A stretch of 64,000 nucleotides of DNA from Saccharothrix australiensis (GTDB taxonomy: Bacteria > Actinomycetota > Actinomycetes > Mycobacteriales > Pseudonocardiaceae). Shown here piece after piece: positions 1-9,700 of this stretch; position 1 is the first letter of the stretch, and each line of letters opens with the position of its first letter. Location of the stretch: contig NZ_RBXO01000001.1 of assembly GCF_003634935.1 (NCBI RefSeq), positions 3,001,501 to 3,065,500 on the forward strand, in the 5' to 3' direction. The translations under genes were made by a program, and so were the position numbers. A model generated the notes under the pieces. It ran no database searches. It was not told the DNA's origin and was given only the letters and a program-made list of their open reading frames with translations.

Positions 1-2
1 AC

Positions 3-446
3 AACGTGCGTGCGCTGAAGTCGGCCGAGAACGCGGGCCTGCTGCTCAAGGTCGGCTTCGTCGTCGGCCACCTCGGCATGGACGAGCGGCTGCTGCGGGA
101 GAACGTGGACTCGATGAAGGCGATGCTGGACTCCGGCGTGGGCAGCATCGCGTCGCTGGACGTCGAGGTGCTGTCACCGGAACCGGGTTCGCTCGACTTC
201 AAGATGCTGCTCGACCCGGCCGGCGCGCTGGCGCGGGCGCGGGAACTCGGTGTCACGCTGCCGGACCGGAACCGGCACGAGGAGCTGGCGCGGCGGTGGC
301 GCGACACCGACCTGATCGACCGGGAGTCGGCGATGGCGGACTACGTCGAGGCGGTGATGCCCGGCCTGACCCTCGACGACCTCGCGGCGGCGCGCGCCGA
401 AGTGCGCCGGTACGGCAAGGGCCTCGGCGTCACGATCGGCGGGTGA
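3..446 (+). CDS. C-terminal end of a probable radical SAM (B12-type) protein, 5' truncated by window
   Basis: The reading frame is already open at the first base and runs to TGA at 444-446, so only the last ~148 residues are visible. The segment LLKVGFVVGHLGMDERLLRE resembles the part of radical SAM barrels where a glycine-rich strand is followed by an 'ETEETLRET'-like helix. The rest is a helical C-terminal domain rich in Arg, Ala and Glu. The CxxxCxxC cluster motif would lie upstream, outside the window, so the family call rests on this one region. The stop is 4 bases before the ATG of the LysE-type exporter, so the two are probably co-transcribed. It could instead be another TIM-barrel enzyme. 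Confidence 0.45.
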   Translation, partial: NVRALKSAENAGLLLKVGFVVGHLGMDERLLRENVDSMKAMLDSGVGSIASLDVEVLSPEPGSLDFKMLLDPAGALARARELGVTLPDRNRHEELARRWRDTDLIDRESAMADYVEAVMPGLTLDDLAAARAEVRRYGKGLGVTIGG

Positions 447-450
447 GCGC

Positions 451-1071
451 ATGACCGGCACGGCGCTGCTCGGGTTCGCGGGCCTGTGCCTGCTGCTGGC
501 CATCGCTCCGGGACCGGACACCTTCCTCGTGCTGCGGTACGGCTTGGCCGGCCCTCGTTTCGGCGTGCTGGCGGCGGCGGGGTCGGCGATCGGCTCGCTG
601 TTCTGGGCGGCGGCCGTGGCGCTGGGGCTGGCGGACCTGCTGCGCTCCTCGCCCACCGCGTTCCTCGTGGTGAAGGTCGTCGGCGGCCTCTACCTGCTGT
701 ACCTGGGGGTGGTCGGGTTCCTCCGCCGCGACGAGGTGGTCGACCCGGGCGGTGGGGGACCGGTGCGGTCGCGGTGGGGCCCGTCGTTCCGGTCGGGTGT
801 GCTCTCGTGCCTGCTCAACCCGAAGGTCGGCTTGTTCTTCCTGGCGGTGGTGCCGCAGTTCCTGCCCGCCGAGGCCATCGCCGTGGGCACGATCATGGTG
901 CTCGGCCTGGTCGACGCGGTGGTGGCGTTCGGTTGGCTGGCGGCGCTGGTGGCCGGCGCGGCCAGGGCGGTCGGGTGGCTGCGCCGGCCCCGGGTGTCGC
1001 GCGGGCTGGCGGGCCTGAGTTCCGTCGCGTTGTGCGCACTGGGCGTCGGCACCATCGCCGCGGTCATCTGA
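451..1071 (+). CDS. LysE/RhtB-family amino-acid or metabolite exporter
   Basis: A 206-residue integral membrane protein, the usual length for the LysE/RhtB family. The N-terminal segment around residues 4-25 carries the family signature APGPDTFLVLRYGL. Further hydrophobic stretches follow near residues 38-60, 68-88, 112-135, 140-165 and 185-206. The conserved GxxxG-type helix and 'LLNPKVGLFFLAVVPQF' stretch in the middle are typical of the family. Such proteins export small amino acids, homoserine lactones or related metabolites by proton exchange, but the substrate cannot be read from sequence. ATG at 451 follows the stop of the preceding gene by four bases, suggesting translational coupling. 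Confidence 0.85.
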   Translation: MTGTALLGFAGLCLLLAIAPGPDTFLVLRYGLAGPRFGVLAAAGSAIGSLFWAAAVALGLADLLRSSPTAFLVVKVVGGLYLLYLGVVGFLRRDEVVDPGGGGPVRSRWGPSFRSGVLSCLLNPKVGLFFLAVVPQFLPAEAIAVGTIMVLGLVDAVVAFGWLAALVAGAARAVGWLRRPRVSRGLAGLSSVALCALGVGTIAAVI

Positions 1072-1086
1072 CGCGCGTGCGGTGGC

Positions 1087-1251
1087 GTCCACCGGTTCGA
1101 CCTCGCCGAGGGCCTGCAACGCGTCACAGCGCGGGCGGTCACCGCGAACCGCCTCACCGAGCGCGATGCCGAGCGGTGGCCGCACCACCTCGCCACCGAA
1201 CCGGTCTTCGCCTCCGTGACGCTGTTCATCGTGGCGGCGACGGTGGACCCG
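1087..1251 (+). pseudogene. C-terminal relic of a SAM-dependent methyltransferase
   Basis: In this frame the translation reads as the last ~55 residues of a class I methyltransferase: a 'R-TERDAERWPHHLATEPVF' helix followed by the closing beta strand ASVTLFIVAATVDP, a very common ending in actinobacterial methyltransferases. No glycine-rich SAM motif or start codon exists upstream because the LysE gene occupies that sequence. After this segment the frame runs on without a natural stop. I therefore read it as a fragment left by deletion. The assignment is from pattern recognition only. Confidence 0.4.
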
Positions 1252-1445
1252 GCGGCCCCCGGCGCGCGCTCGGCGGCCTGGAAGTCGCGCAGCGCCCACT
1301 CGTCCTGCGGCGCGGGGCGCACCCCGGTCGAGGCGGGCGGCACGCCGTCGTCCACCCGTGGGCCGGTCCACGCGCCCGGTTCCGCCCGCACCGCCGCCCC
1401 GCACGCCAGCCGCAGCTCCGGGTCCTCCGGGTCGGTGGCCGGCAG
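1252..1445 (-). pseudogene. Coding-like fragment of unknown protein
   Basis: On the minus strand a ~64-codon stretch has strong G/C third-position bias and natural-looking protein composition (DPEDPELRLACGAAVRAEPG, then DEWALRDFQAAERAPG). It has no credible start, and downstream it runs into sequence antisense to the methyltransferase relic, so it cannot be a complete gene. I do not recognise the family. Together with the neighbouring fragments it indicates that the 1072-1744 gap is made of decayed genes. Confidence 0.25.
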
Positions 1446-1560
1446 CCGGCGCGCGGGACGCGGCAGTGCCAGCGGATCTCCGTGCCGGAGGTGGCGGGTC
1501 GGTGGCGGCGGTGGTGGACGCGGCGGCCGACGGTCGGGCCGATCCGGACTGGGGTGGGCG

Positions 1561-1701
1561 CTAGCCGGCCCCCGGGTCGGGGTCGAGGTCGAGGGCGCAC
1601 GCGGTCGTGGCCATGCGCAGCACCGCCTCGGCGTCACCGCCGTCGACCACCTTCGCCGTGATCTCGCTCGACACGGCGGCGATCCGGTCGGGAGCGGCCA
1701 C
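1561..1701 (-). pseudogene. Short relic resembling the N-terminus of a GAF-domain protein
   Basis: A 46-codon minus-strand stretch beginning at GTG 1701 reads DRIAAVSSEITAKVVDGGDA and then AVLRMATTACA before a TAG stop. This looks like the opening helices of a GAF domain, as found in GAF-ANTAR regulators, cut off just where the first beta strand should begin. It lies downstream of, and in the same direction as, the intact GAF-ANTAR gene, so it may be a truncated tandem copy. It could also be a genuine tiny ORF. Confidence 0.3.
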
Positions 1702-1744
1702 CTCGGCAGCACACGAACCGCTCCCGGCGCGGCGCGGTGGCGGG

Positions 1745-2524
1745 TCAGTCCGCGAGCTGGTCGAGGGGGAGGCGACGTGCCAGCACGTCGCGTGCGACGT
1801 CGAGCACCGACCTCCGGCTCGCGAAGGCGTGCGCCCGCAGCCTGGCGAAGGCGTCCTCCAGGCTGATCCGCAGCTGTGCCGCGAGCATCCCGGTGGCGAT
1901 GTTGACGTCCTGGTAGGAGACCTCGACGCGCACACCGCCACCCGTGGTGTCGCTGTGGTCGAGCAGCCACAGGACCGTCAGGTCGGCCAGCACGGCGGCG
2001 TCGCCGAGCACGGTGGGCGACAGGCCGCCCGGTCGGCGGCGGTAGAGGTCCAGCGTCCCGAGCGTGGTGCCACCGAGCCGCAACGGGAAGGCGAACACCG
2101 CTGCCAGCCCCTCCTCCTCGGCCAGGTCCGCGAACCCCGGCCACCTCGACCGGGCCGCGCTGAGGTCCGCCACCAGCACGGGCCCGCCCGTGCCGAACGC
2201 CTCGACCCCCGGACCTTCGCCGACGGTGTACTGGGCTTCCTCCAGCGCACCGGCCCAGCGGTCGCTCGAAGCGAGCAGCTCCTGCGCCCGGTGACCGCTG
2301 CGCAACGTCACCGCGGTGGCGTCGACCCCGGCCAGGGCGTGGACGCAGACCTCGCACAGCGCCCGCGCCCACTCCGTGCGGCCGGGCGAGGCCACGTGCT
2401 CCGCGACCACCCGTGCCAACCGGTCCCGACGCTGCCCGTCCAACACCCGTCCTCGCTGCCGCAGGGAAGCCGACGCACCGGACCGCCCAGGAGCCTCGAC
2501 CACCGCCTCGGTGACCTCGCGCAC
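1745..2524 (-). CDS. GAF-ANTAR domain transcription antitermination regulator
   Basis: A 259-residue protein with a GAF sensor domain (about residues 45-175) and a C-terminal ANTAR RNA-binding domain (about 195-255). ANTAR is recognised from the three-helix pattern: a helix with 'DVNIATGMLAAQLRIS', then 'LEDAFARLRAHAF' and 'SRRSVLDVARDVLARRL', where the conserved Ala and Arg positions are present. ANTAR proteins bind paired hexaloop stem-loops in nascent RNA and prevent termination. The GAF domain probably senses a small molecule or redox state. The GTG start at 2524 is the most distal one; starts near residues 25-35 are possible because the first ~35 residues look unstructured. The gene is monocistronic, facing the LysE gene across a gap of relics. 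Confidence 0.8.
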   Translation of the reverse strand: MREVTEAVVEAPGRSGASASLRQRGRVLDGQRRDRLARVVAEHVASPGRTEWARALCEVCVHALAGVDATAVTLRSGHRAQELLASSDRWAGALEEAQYTVGEGPGVEAFGTGGPVLVADLSAARSRWPGFADLAEEEGLAAVFAFPLRLGGTTLGTLDLYRRRPGGLSPTVLGDAAVLADLTVLWLLDHSDTTGGGVRVEVSYQDVNIATGMLAAQLRISLEDAFARLRAHAFASRRSVLDVARDVLARRLPLDQLAD

Positions 2525-2746
2525 GAACGCGGTACTTCGCGGACGCGCCCCGGCCCCGTCCGGAGGCGCCAGGGCATCCGATTATCCCCGTTCGACGCGC
2601 GACCGCACACCTGACCTCACGCCCGTGGCCGTACCGCGGATGATCCGCCCCGGTCGTTCGTGGACGTGGCGGACCCACGCGCACACGATGGCCGAGGTCG
2701 CACGGCTCGTGCGTTCAAGTGGCCCCGTTGTGGTTACTCCACCGGC

Positions 2747-4216
2747 ATGGACCACAGCGAAGCACCCGTGCTGGAAGCGTTGCAGGCGTTCCACGACCAG
2801 GGCTACACGCCGTTCAACCCGCCCGGTCACCGCCAGGGGCGCGGAGCGGACCCGCGCGTGCTGGAGGTCGTCGGCGAGGCGGTGTTCGCCTCGGACGTGA
2901 TCCCGGTCAACGGCCTGGACGACCGGGCGAACCGGCAGGGCGTCGTCGAGCGGGCCCAGCGGCTGATGGCCGACGCCGTGGGCGCGGAGCACGCGTTCTT
3001 CTCCACCTGCGGCAGCTCGCTGTCGGTCAAGAGCGCCATGCTCTCGGTCGCCGGTCCGCACGAGAAGATCATCGTGCCGCGGCACGCGCACAAGTCCGTC
3101 GTGTCCGCGCTGATCCTCAGCGGCGTGAGCCCGGTGTGGCTGTCGCCGCACTGGGACGCCGAGCGGCACCTGTCCCACCCGCCCGGCCCCGACGAGGTGC
3201 GGGAGCTGTTGCGGGCCGAGCCCGACGCCAAGGGCGTGCTCCTGGTCACCCCGAACGACTACGGGACCTGCGGTGACATCCGGGCCGTCGCCGAGGTGTG
3301 CCACGAGTTCGGCAAGCCGCTGATCGTGGACGAGGCGTGGGGCGCGCACCTGCCGTTCCACCCCGACCTGCCGCAGTGGGGCATGGACGCGGGCGCGGAC
3401 GTCGTCGTGACCAGCGTGCACAAGTCCGGTGCGGCGGTCGAGCAGAGCTCCGTGTTCCACCTCCAGGGCGACCTGGTCGACCCCAACGTGCTCAAGGCCC
3501 GCGAGGACCTGCTCGCCACCACCAGCCCCACCTCGCTGGTCTACGCGACCCTGGACGGCTGGCGGCGGCACATGGTCCAGCACGGCGAGGAACTGCTCAC
3601 CGCCACCCTCGCGCTCGCGCGCGCCACCCGCGCCGCGATGGGTGACCTGCCCGGCCTGCGCGTCATGGGCGAGGCCGAGTTCGTCGGAGCGCGCCTCGCG
3701 CACGCCCTCGACCCCCTGAAGATGGTCATCGACCTGGACGAGCTGGGCATCAGCGGCTACCAGGCCGCCGACTGGCTGCGCGAGCACCGGCGCGTCACCG
3801 TCGGGCTGTCCGACCACCGGCGCGTCGTCGCGCAGTTCACCCACGCCGACGACCACCGCACCGCCGGCGTGCTGCTCGACGCCCTGGGCGCGCTGGTCGA
3901 GGCGGCCGACGGGATGCCCGCGCCGAAACCGGTAGACCTGCCCACGCCGGACGAACTCCAGCTGGAGACCGCGATGCTGCCGCGCGACGCGTTCTTCGCC
4001 GCCGTCGAGCAGGTGCCCGCGGACCGGGCGGTCGGCCGGATCAGCGCCGAGATGGTCACGCCCTACCCGCCCGGCGCGCCCGCCGTGCTGCCGGGCGAGG
4101 TGATCAACCAGGCGGTCGTGGACTACGTGCGCTCCGGTTTCCACGCGGGGATGCAGCTGCCCGACCCCGCCGACCCCGAGCTGACCACGTTCCGGGTGGT
4201 GGCCCACGAGCGCTGA
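2747..4216 (+). CDS. PLP-dependent Orn/Lys/Arg decarboxylase-family enzyme
   Basis: A 489-residue fold-type I PLP enzyme of the Orn/Lys/Arg decarboxylase group (short, SpeA/YaaO-like form without the N-terminal wing domain). The opening 'PFNPPGHRQGRG' motif and 'DVIPVNGLDD' are family hallmarks. Residues 86-96 (STCGSSLSVKS) bind the PLP phosphate. D195-E196-A-W-G-A-H is the acidic/stacking motif, and K226 in VTSVHKS is the Schiff-base lysine. The C-terminal ~120 residues match the family's small domain. It probably decarboxylates a basic amino acid to a polyamine precursor, but the substrate is not decidable. ATG 2747 was chosen because homologous sequence begins there; upstream in-frame residues look non-coding. 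No clear ribosome binding site is seen. Confidence 0.88.
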   Translation: MDHSEAPVLEALQAFHDQGYTPFNPPGHRQGRGADPRVLEVVGEAVFASDVIPVNGLDDRANRQGVVERAQRLMADAVGAEHAFFSTCGSSLSVKSAMLSVAGPHEKIIVPRHAHKSVVSALILSGVSPVWLSPHWDAERHLSHPPGPDEVRELLRAEPDAKGVLLVTPNDYGTCGDIRAVAEVCHEFGKPLIVDEAWGAHLPFHPDLPQWGMDAGADVVVTSVHKSGAAVEQSSVFHLQGDLVDPNVLKAREDLLATTSPTSLVYATLDGWRRHMVQHGEELLTATLALARATRAAMGDLPGLRVMGEAEFVGARLAHALDPLKMVIDLDELGISGYQAADWLREHRRVTVGLSDHRRVVAQFTHADDHRTAGVLLDALGALVEAADGMPAPKPVDLPTPDELQLETAMLPRDAFFAAVEQVPADRAVGRISAEMVTPYPPGAPAVLPGEVINQAVVDYVRSGFHAGMQLPDPADPELTTFRVVAHER

Positions 4217-4245
4217 CGCGTCGGGTCGGCCGGGTGGCCGCCCCG

Positions 4246-5463
4246 TCAGATCACGGGGAACAGGGCGAGCTGCCCGGTGGTCGTCCACTCCAGCAGCAGG
4301 AGGGTGGCGTCGTCCTGGAGGCGTCCGCGCTGGTGTTCGAGCACGGCGTGGACGATGCGGCGCAGGGTTTCCGGGGCGGGCAGCCCGGCGGCTTCGTGGT
4401 GCTCGGTGAGCCCGACGAGGCGGTCCAGGCCGAACAGGGCTCCGTCGGGGCTGCGTGCCTCGGTGACGCCGTCGGTGTGGAACAGCACCCGGTCGCCGGG
4501 CCGCAGCTGCTCGGTGGCGGGCCGCGCACCGGTCCCGCCGAGGGCTCCCAGGCCCAGCGGCACGCGCACGGGCGCGTCCAGCAGCTTGACCATCCGGCCG
4601 TCGCGCAGCAGGACCGGGGGCGGGTGCCCGGCGTTGAGGTAGTGCAACCGGCCGCTGTCCAGGTCGAGCCTGGCCAGGACGGCGGTCGCGAAGGTCATCC
4701 GGTCCTGCCCGTTGCGCACGGAGATGGCCTGGTCGGCGAGCCGGGCCGCCTCGACCAGGCCCAGACCGCCGCGGCGGGCGTTGCGGGTGGCGGCCAGCGC
4801 CACCGCCGTCGTCAGTCCCGCGTGCAGGTCGTGCCCGGTGGCGTCGAACAGGGCCACGTGCGCGTGGCCGGCGTCCACGGCGTAGTCGTAGCCGTCGCCG
4901 CCCACCCGGTCGTAGGGCTCCAGCGCGGCGGTGACGACCATGCGGTCGCAGGCGAAGGTCTGCGGCGGCAGCAGCTGCCACAGCAGCTCGGACGCCACCG
5001 ACAGCGGCTTGGTGCGGCGCACCAGGTGGAAGAGGTCGCCGTAGTTCTGCTTGCTCGTCACCAGGTGGGCGATCAAGCCGACCAGCACCCAGCACTGCTC
5101 CCGCAGCCACGGGTCGCCAGGGTCGGCGTCGGCGGCCAGCTCGATGCGCGCCATGCCCAGCCGTTCCGTGCCGTTGAGCACCGGCATCCACAGGCACGGC
5201 GGCGCGCCGTCCTCGACGACGACCTCCAACCGCCGGAAACCCCGCCCGGCCGGAGATCCGTCCACCGCCGGCGACGGTCCGTCCCCGGCCCGCACCGGGT
5301 GCAGCCGCTGCTGCGCCAGGTCGACCAGGTACAGCCGCACCGACACGCCGACCGCGGCCGTCGCGCCGTTCACGATGCCGTCCAGCTCGTCGCCGCCGGC
5401 CATGTGCGCTTCGTCGACGATCCGGCTGAACACCGCGTGCCAGGCCAGCGCCCGCTCCGTCAT
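4246..5463 (-). CDS. SpoIIE/PP2C-type serine phosphatase (RsbU-like)
   Basis: A 405-residue protein with an N-terminal sensor-like region (residues 1-150, GAF-like in pattern) and a C-terminal PP2C/SpoIIE phosphatase domain (about 170-393). Metal-binding aspartates are visible in VGGDGYD (D190), FDATGHD (D207), the TDGVTEA motif (D331) and the terminal QDDATLL (D384/D385). Proteins of this type dephosphorylate anti-anti-sigma factors to switch on alternative sigma factors. No anti-sigma or STAS gene is adjacent, so the partner is unknown. It converges on the decarboxylase gene with a 29-base gap. Confidence 0.85.
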   Translation of the reverse strand: MTERALAWHAVFSRIVDEAHMAGGDELDGIVNGATAAVGVSVRLYLVDLAQQRLHPVRAGDGPSPAVDGSPAGRGFRRLEVVVEDGAPPCLWMPVLNGTERLGMARIELAADADPGDPWLREQCWVLVGLIAHLVTSKQNYGDLFHLVRRTKPLSVASELLWQLLPPQTFACDRMVVTAALEPYDRVGGDGYDYAVDAGHAHVALFDATGHDLHAGLTTAVALAATRNARRGGLGLVEAARLADQAISVRNGQDRMTFATAVLARLDLDSGRLHYLNAGHPPPVLLRDGRMVKLLDAPVRVPLGLGALGGTGARPATEQLRPGDRVLFHTDGVTEARSPDGALFGLDRLVGLTEHHEAAGLPAPETLRRIVHAVLEHQRGRLQDDATLLLLEWTTTGQLALFPVI

Positions 5464-5572
5464 CGAAACAGGGTAACCACGTGGCCACCACTCGGCGCGA
5501 CCCGGTGAACCGGCCGCCCGGCCGGACCTCCTCCGGCGTCGCGCGGTCGCCGCACCCCGGCCGCCGGTGGCG

Positions 5573-6397
5573 TCACGCCGGTGGCGCTGCCTCGCGCAGG
5601 TGCCGGGTGACCTCGGCGACGTAGTCGGCGGTGCGGGTGAGGAGCAGGGAGTGGCCGCCGTCGGGGAAGACGCGGAGTTCGTGGTCGGGGTGCAGGTCGA
5701 GCAGGCGCTGCCGCTGGGTCGGGGTGATCAGCGGGTCGTCGTCGGCGGCGAGCACGAGGGTGGGGCAGTGCCGGGCGGGGCGCAGTTCGCCGGAGTGCCG
5801 GGCGATGTCGAGCAGCACGGCGTAGGAGTTCGCGAGGCCGTCCCGGCCGGCTCTCCGGTAGGCGGTGTCGACCCGCGCGATCCAGAAGTCGGCCTCGGGT
5901 GACTGCCGCCAAGCGGTGCGCAAGGCCGCCCGCGCGGTGTCGAGGGTGTGTTCCCACGGGGTGTTCCGGATGGCCGCGACCTTGCCCGCGAGCCGGTCGA
6001 CGTCCTCCGGGCCGTAGAGCCCGGTCCCGGTGAACACGAGCGAGGCGACCCGGTCGGGCGCTCGCTGCGCGAGCACCTCGGCGACCATGCCGCCGGCGGA
6101 CTGGCCGACCACGTGCACCCGGTCGATGCCCTCGGCGTCGAGGACGTCCAGGACGCCGTCGACGAGTTCGCCCGGCGTGGTGGCGGAGGGCGGGTAGTCC
6201 ACCGTGGTCGTCCGGTAGGCGGGGTGCAGCGCGAGGGCCAGGTCCACCCAGCTGATGCCGATGCCCGCGCCGCCGGGCAGGAGCAGCACCGCCTCCCCGC
6301 TCTCCCCGCCGCCGCTGGTGTAGTACCGCCAGTCGCCCAGTTCCCGTGCGGCGTGGACGCGGTCGAACTCCGCCGCTCGCTGCTCGATCGTCCGCAC
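5573..6397 (-). CDS. Alpha/beta hydrolase
   Basis: A 274-residue alpha/beta-hydrolase fold protein. The nucleophile elbow GQSAGGM carries the catalytic serine, the oxyanion region is LLLPGGAGI near the N-terminus, and a catalytic Asp (ADDDPLI) and His (GGHSLLL) sit at the expected places near the C-terminus. The GTG at 6397 is preceded by GAGGAG about ten bases upstream, so it was preferred to an upstream ATG whose extra 61 residues are low-complexity Arg/Pro. The substrate is unknown. It has its own promoter region, shared with the divergent large ATPase gene. Confidence 0.82.
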   Translation of the reverse strand: MRTIEQRAAEFDRVHAARELGDWRYYTSGGGESGEAVLLLPGGAGIGISWVDLALALHPAYRTTTVDYPPSATTPGELVDGVLDVLDAEGIDRVHVVGQSAGGMVAEVLAQRAPDRVASLVFTGTGLYGPEDVDRLAGKVAAIRNTPWEHTLDTARAALRTAWRQSPEADFWIARVDTAYRRAGRDGLANSYAVLLDIARHSGELRPARHCPTLVLAADDDPLITPTQRQRLLDLHPDHELRVFPDGGHSLLLTRTADYVAEVTRHLREAAPPA

Positions 6398-6778
6398 CCG
6401 CTGGTCCTCTCCTCGCCGCCGCGTGGGGATGCCGGGTGGTCGCGCGCACGCCCGCAGCCGCCCGATCGCGGGCACGGCCGGCACCCCGCGCACCGACGAC
6501 GGAGGTCGACGCCTCGGCACCGGCACAGCGCCATGCCCACCATCGGATCCACGCTCATCAACACATTGCAATGTCTGCATGTATAGTCGATTCGGCGATC
6601 ATGGTCAACAGGGCGAGCACGGAAGCGACTCCCCGACCGTGCGGGTCCGCCGGGCCGGACTCGGCAGTGAGCGCCATGGGCGGCCCCGGTGCACGAGCAG
6701 CGGTCCGGTCACTGCTGGTCCGTGAGGCTCATCCGGCCGACCCTGTCGGGGGACGCCGCACAGCGGGACCATGAGCAC
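6398..6778. other. Divergent intergenic region
   Basis: A 381-base gap between the alpha/beta hydrolase and the large ATPase gene, which point away from each other. It is less GC-rich around 6555-6600, where a perfect palindrome and a TATAGT hexamer (6583-6588) suggest promoter and operator sequences. I see no protein-like reading frame here. Confidence 0.5.
6563..6574. promoter_or_regulatory. 12-bp perfect palindrome, candidate operator
   Basis: ACATTGCAATGT is its own reverse complement and sits in the divergent gap, ten bases before a TATAGT -10-like hexamer. The core CATTGCAAT recurs near 47.3 kb upstream of a regulator gene. Which protein binds is unknown. Confidence 0.4.
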
Positions 6779-9700
6779 GTGGTGTGGGGCAACGAAGTGT
6801 CCGGCCCGGTGAGCGGACCGGTGGTGCAGGCGGGCGTCGTGGTGGGCGGCGTCCACGTGGGCTCCGCACGGCCTGTCCGGTCCGCCTATCTGTTCCAGGT
6901 GCGGGCACTGGCGCCGGAAAGCCTCGTGGGCAGGGAGGAGGAGTTGTCGCTCCTGGAGGCGTTCTGCACTTCGGAATCGACCGCCGAGGGCTATTTGTGG
7001 TGGCGAGCGGACGCGTGGTCGGGCAAGTCCGCGTTGTTGTCGTGGTTCGTCCTGCACCCGCCGGAAGGTGTGCGTCCGGTGTCGTTCTTCGTCACCTCCC
7101 GGCTGCCCGGGCAGAACGACCGGCGCGGTTTCGTGGACAACGTCCTGGACCAACTGCACGACCTCGCGGGACTCCCTCCCCGCACCGACCTCACCGACGG
7201 CACGCGCGAACCGCACCTGCGGCGGCTGCTCGCCGACGTGGCGAACCGGGTCCACCGGCGGGGCGAGCACTTCGTGCTGGTGGTCGACGGGTTGGACGAG
7301 GACCGCGGGCTCGACGGGTCGCCCGACGCGCACAGCATCGCCGCGCTCCTCCCGCGCCACGGCGTCCGGGTGGTCGTGGCCGGGCGCCCGGACCCCGGAC
7401 TGCCGGACGACGTCCCGGTGGACCACCCGCTGCGCACCCGCGCCCGGGTCGAACGACTGTCCCCCTCACCGGAGGCGATCGCCGTGCGTGACGCGATGAC
7501 GCGAGACCTCAAACGGCTGCTGCGCGGCACGCAGCTCCAGCAGGACCTGCTCGGCTTCGTGACCGCGGCAGGTGGCGGCCTGTCCGCGCACGACCTGGTG
7601 GAGCTCACGGGAGCTTCGTCATGGCAGGTCGAGGACGAGCTCCGCTCCACCGTCGGGCGCAGCTTCACCCACCGTCCCGGCGATCCTCCGGTCCACCTCC
7701 TCGCACACGAGCAACTGCACGTCCTGGCCGTCGAAATGCTCGGTTCTCGGCTGCGCCCCTACCACGAGCGACTTCACGACTGGGCGAGCACCTACCGCCT
7801 GCGCGGGTGGCCGCCCGACACACCGAGGTACCTGTTGCAAGGCCATGCGGCCACGCTGGCCGCGACCGGTGACAGGCAACGTCTCCTGGAGCACGTCACC
7901 GACCCTCGCAGGCATGAGGTCGCCTACACGGTCCTCGGCCACCACCAGGGCTCGCTGGGCGAGATCGAGGTCGCACAGGCGGTCTTCCTCGACGGTGAGG
8001 ACCCGGATCTCCCCGCGCTCGCCCGTCTTGCGGTGCACCGCAACAGCCTTCAGGAAAGCGGAGCCTGGATACCGGAACGGCTCCCGGAGGCGCAGGCGGT
8101 GGTCGGCAGGCGGGAGCGCTCCGAGGAGCTGATCATGCTGATCAGCGACCCCGTGGTGCGCACGCGTGCGCTCGTGGGGACGGCAACGGCGCTGCATCGC
8201 GCGGGTGATGCCGGCCATGCGGCCGGGCTGCTCGACAAGGCCGAGGCGTTGATCTCCGCGTTCAACCAGTACTGGGGCGAATGGCTGCACCGTGAGCTGG
8301 CCGATGCGGCGGCGAAGATCCAGGACCACGACCGCGTCCGACGGGTGGTCGGAAACCTCTCCAACGCCGTCGACAAGGCCCACGTGTACGCCTCCGTGAC
8401 CCAAGTGGCGTTGTCCGTCTCCGACCGCGAACACGCCGAGCAGTGGTACCACGAGGCCGAGCGGGCCTTCGCGTCGAGACCGGAACGCCCAACGTTCTTC
8501 GGCAAGGCCGACGCCAAGGAAAACGCCCTCGTGTACGCCACGATGGCTGCCGCCGCGGCGTCCTTGGGCCACCGGCAACGAGCGGCGGAACTCGCCGACA
8601 TGGCCACCGACCCCGACAAGACCTACGAACTGCGGACCCGCGAAGCCGTGGCGGCGGTCGTGACGAAACTCGGCCAGGGTGGCTTCATCGACACGGCGCT
8701 GGCGTTCGCCGCCGCACGCGCGGACGACGAGGAGCGTGAAGACGCGCTGTCGCACATCACCTGGGCGCTGGCGGGCGACGGCAAGCTGGACGAAGCGGAA
8801 GCACTCGCCCGAACCGCCGAGGGAGCGCGGTACCGGTGCGCGCGGCTCGCGGCCGTCGCGATCGCGGCGGGCAGGCACGGCGAGACCGGTCGAGCGAGGC
8901 GCCTCATCGCCGAAACCGAAGCCGCGCTCCCGGATGTCCCGGCGGGAGCACTCCGGAGGTCCGTCGTCAGGATGACCGCGGTGGCCACCGCGGAAGCGGG
9001 ACAGCACGACAAGGCCGAAGCGCTCGCCTTTTCCCGGATCCTCCCCGAGAAGGACTTCTCCGGGGTACTCGCAGTCGCGATGGCGCTCTGTCGTCGCGCC
9101 GAGACCGACCGAGCCGAACGCCTCGTCGACGCGATCGAGGAAGCCGCGCGATCGACGTCGACGGACATCGACGAACGCGTGCTGCTGCGCTGGATCGACG
9201 TCCTCACCGACTTCGGCGACCTGGACCGCGCCGAACCGCTGGCGCACTCGCTCAAGGACAGCGACCTTCGCGCAGCGGCCTGGCAGCGGCTCGCCGAAGG
9301 CTTCGCCTGCGTAGGCGACCTCCACCGCTTCGAGGACGCGCTGGGCCGGGTCACCAGGCCGGCGTGGCAGCGCCGACCGCGCATGGAGATGATCCGGGTC
9401 CTCCTCGCCCGCGGCGACGAGGCCGATGCCGTCCGCCTCGCGCGCGCGGCCACGGTCACCACCCAGCGCGCGACGGCGCTCGACTTCATCGCGGGGGCGA
9501 CACGCGACAAGGAATTGCTCGACGAGGCGATAGCACTGGCGACCGGGTCGGACGACCTCGAAGAGCGAGCGGCGATGCTGCGCCCCATGCTCCGCACCGC
9601 CGCCGACATGGGGGATCGGCCCACCGCGGAGCAACTCCTCCGAACGCTGCACACCACCCAGGACCACATGAACACCCGAGCGCGGCGCGCCGGCGAACGG

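Noticed and set aside
2582-5491. A 969-codon minus-strand frame over the decarboxylase and phosphatase genes
   Set aside because: It is antisense to one recognised gene and out of frame with the other; composition is typical of a shadow.
7619-9667. A 682-codon minus-strand frame inside the large ATPase gene
   Set aside because: Antisense shadow of a gene with P-loop and repeat structure; no start signal or domain.
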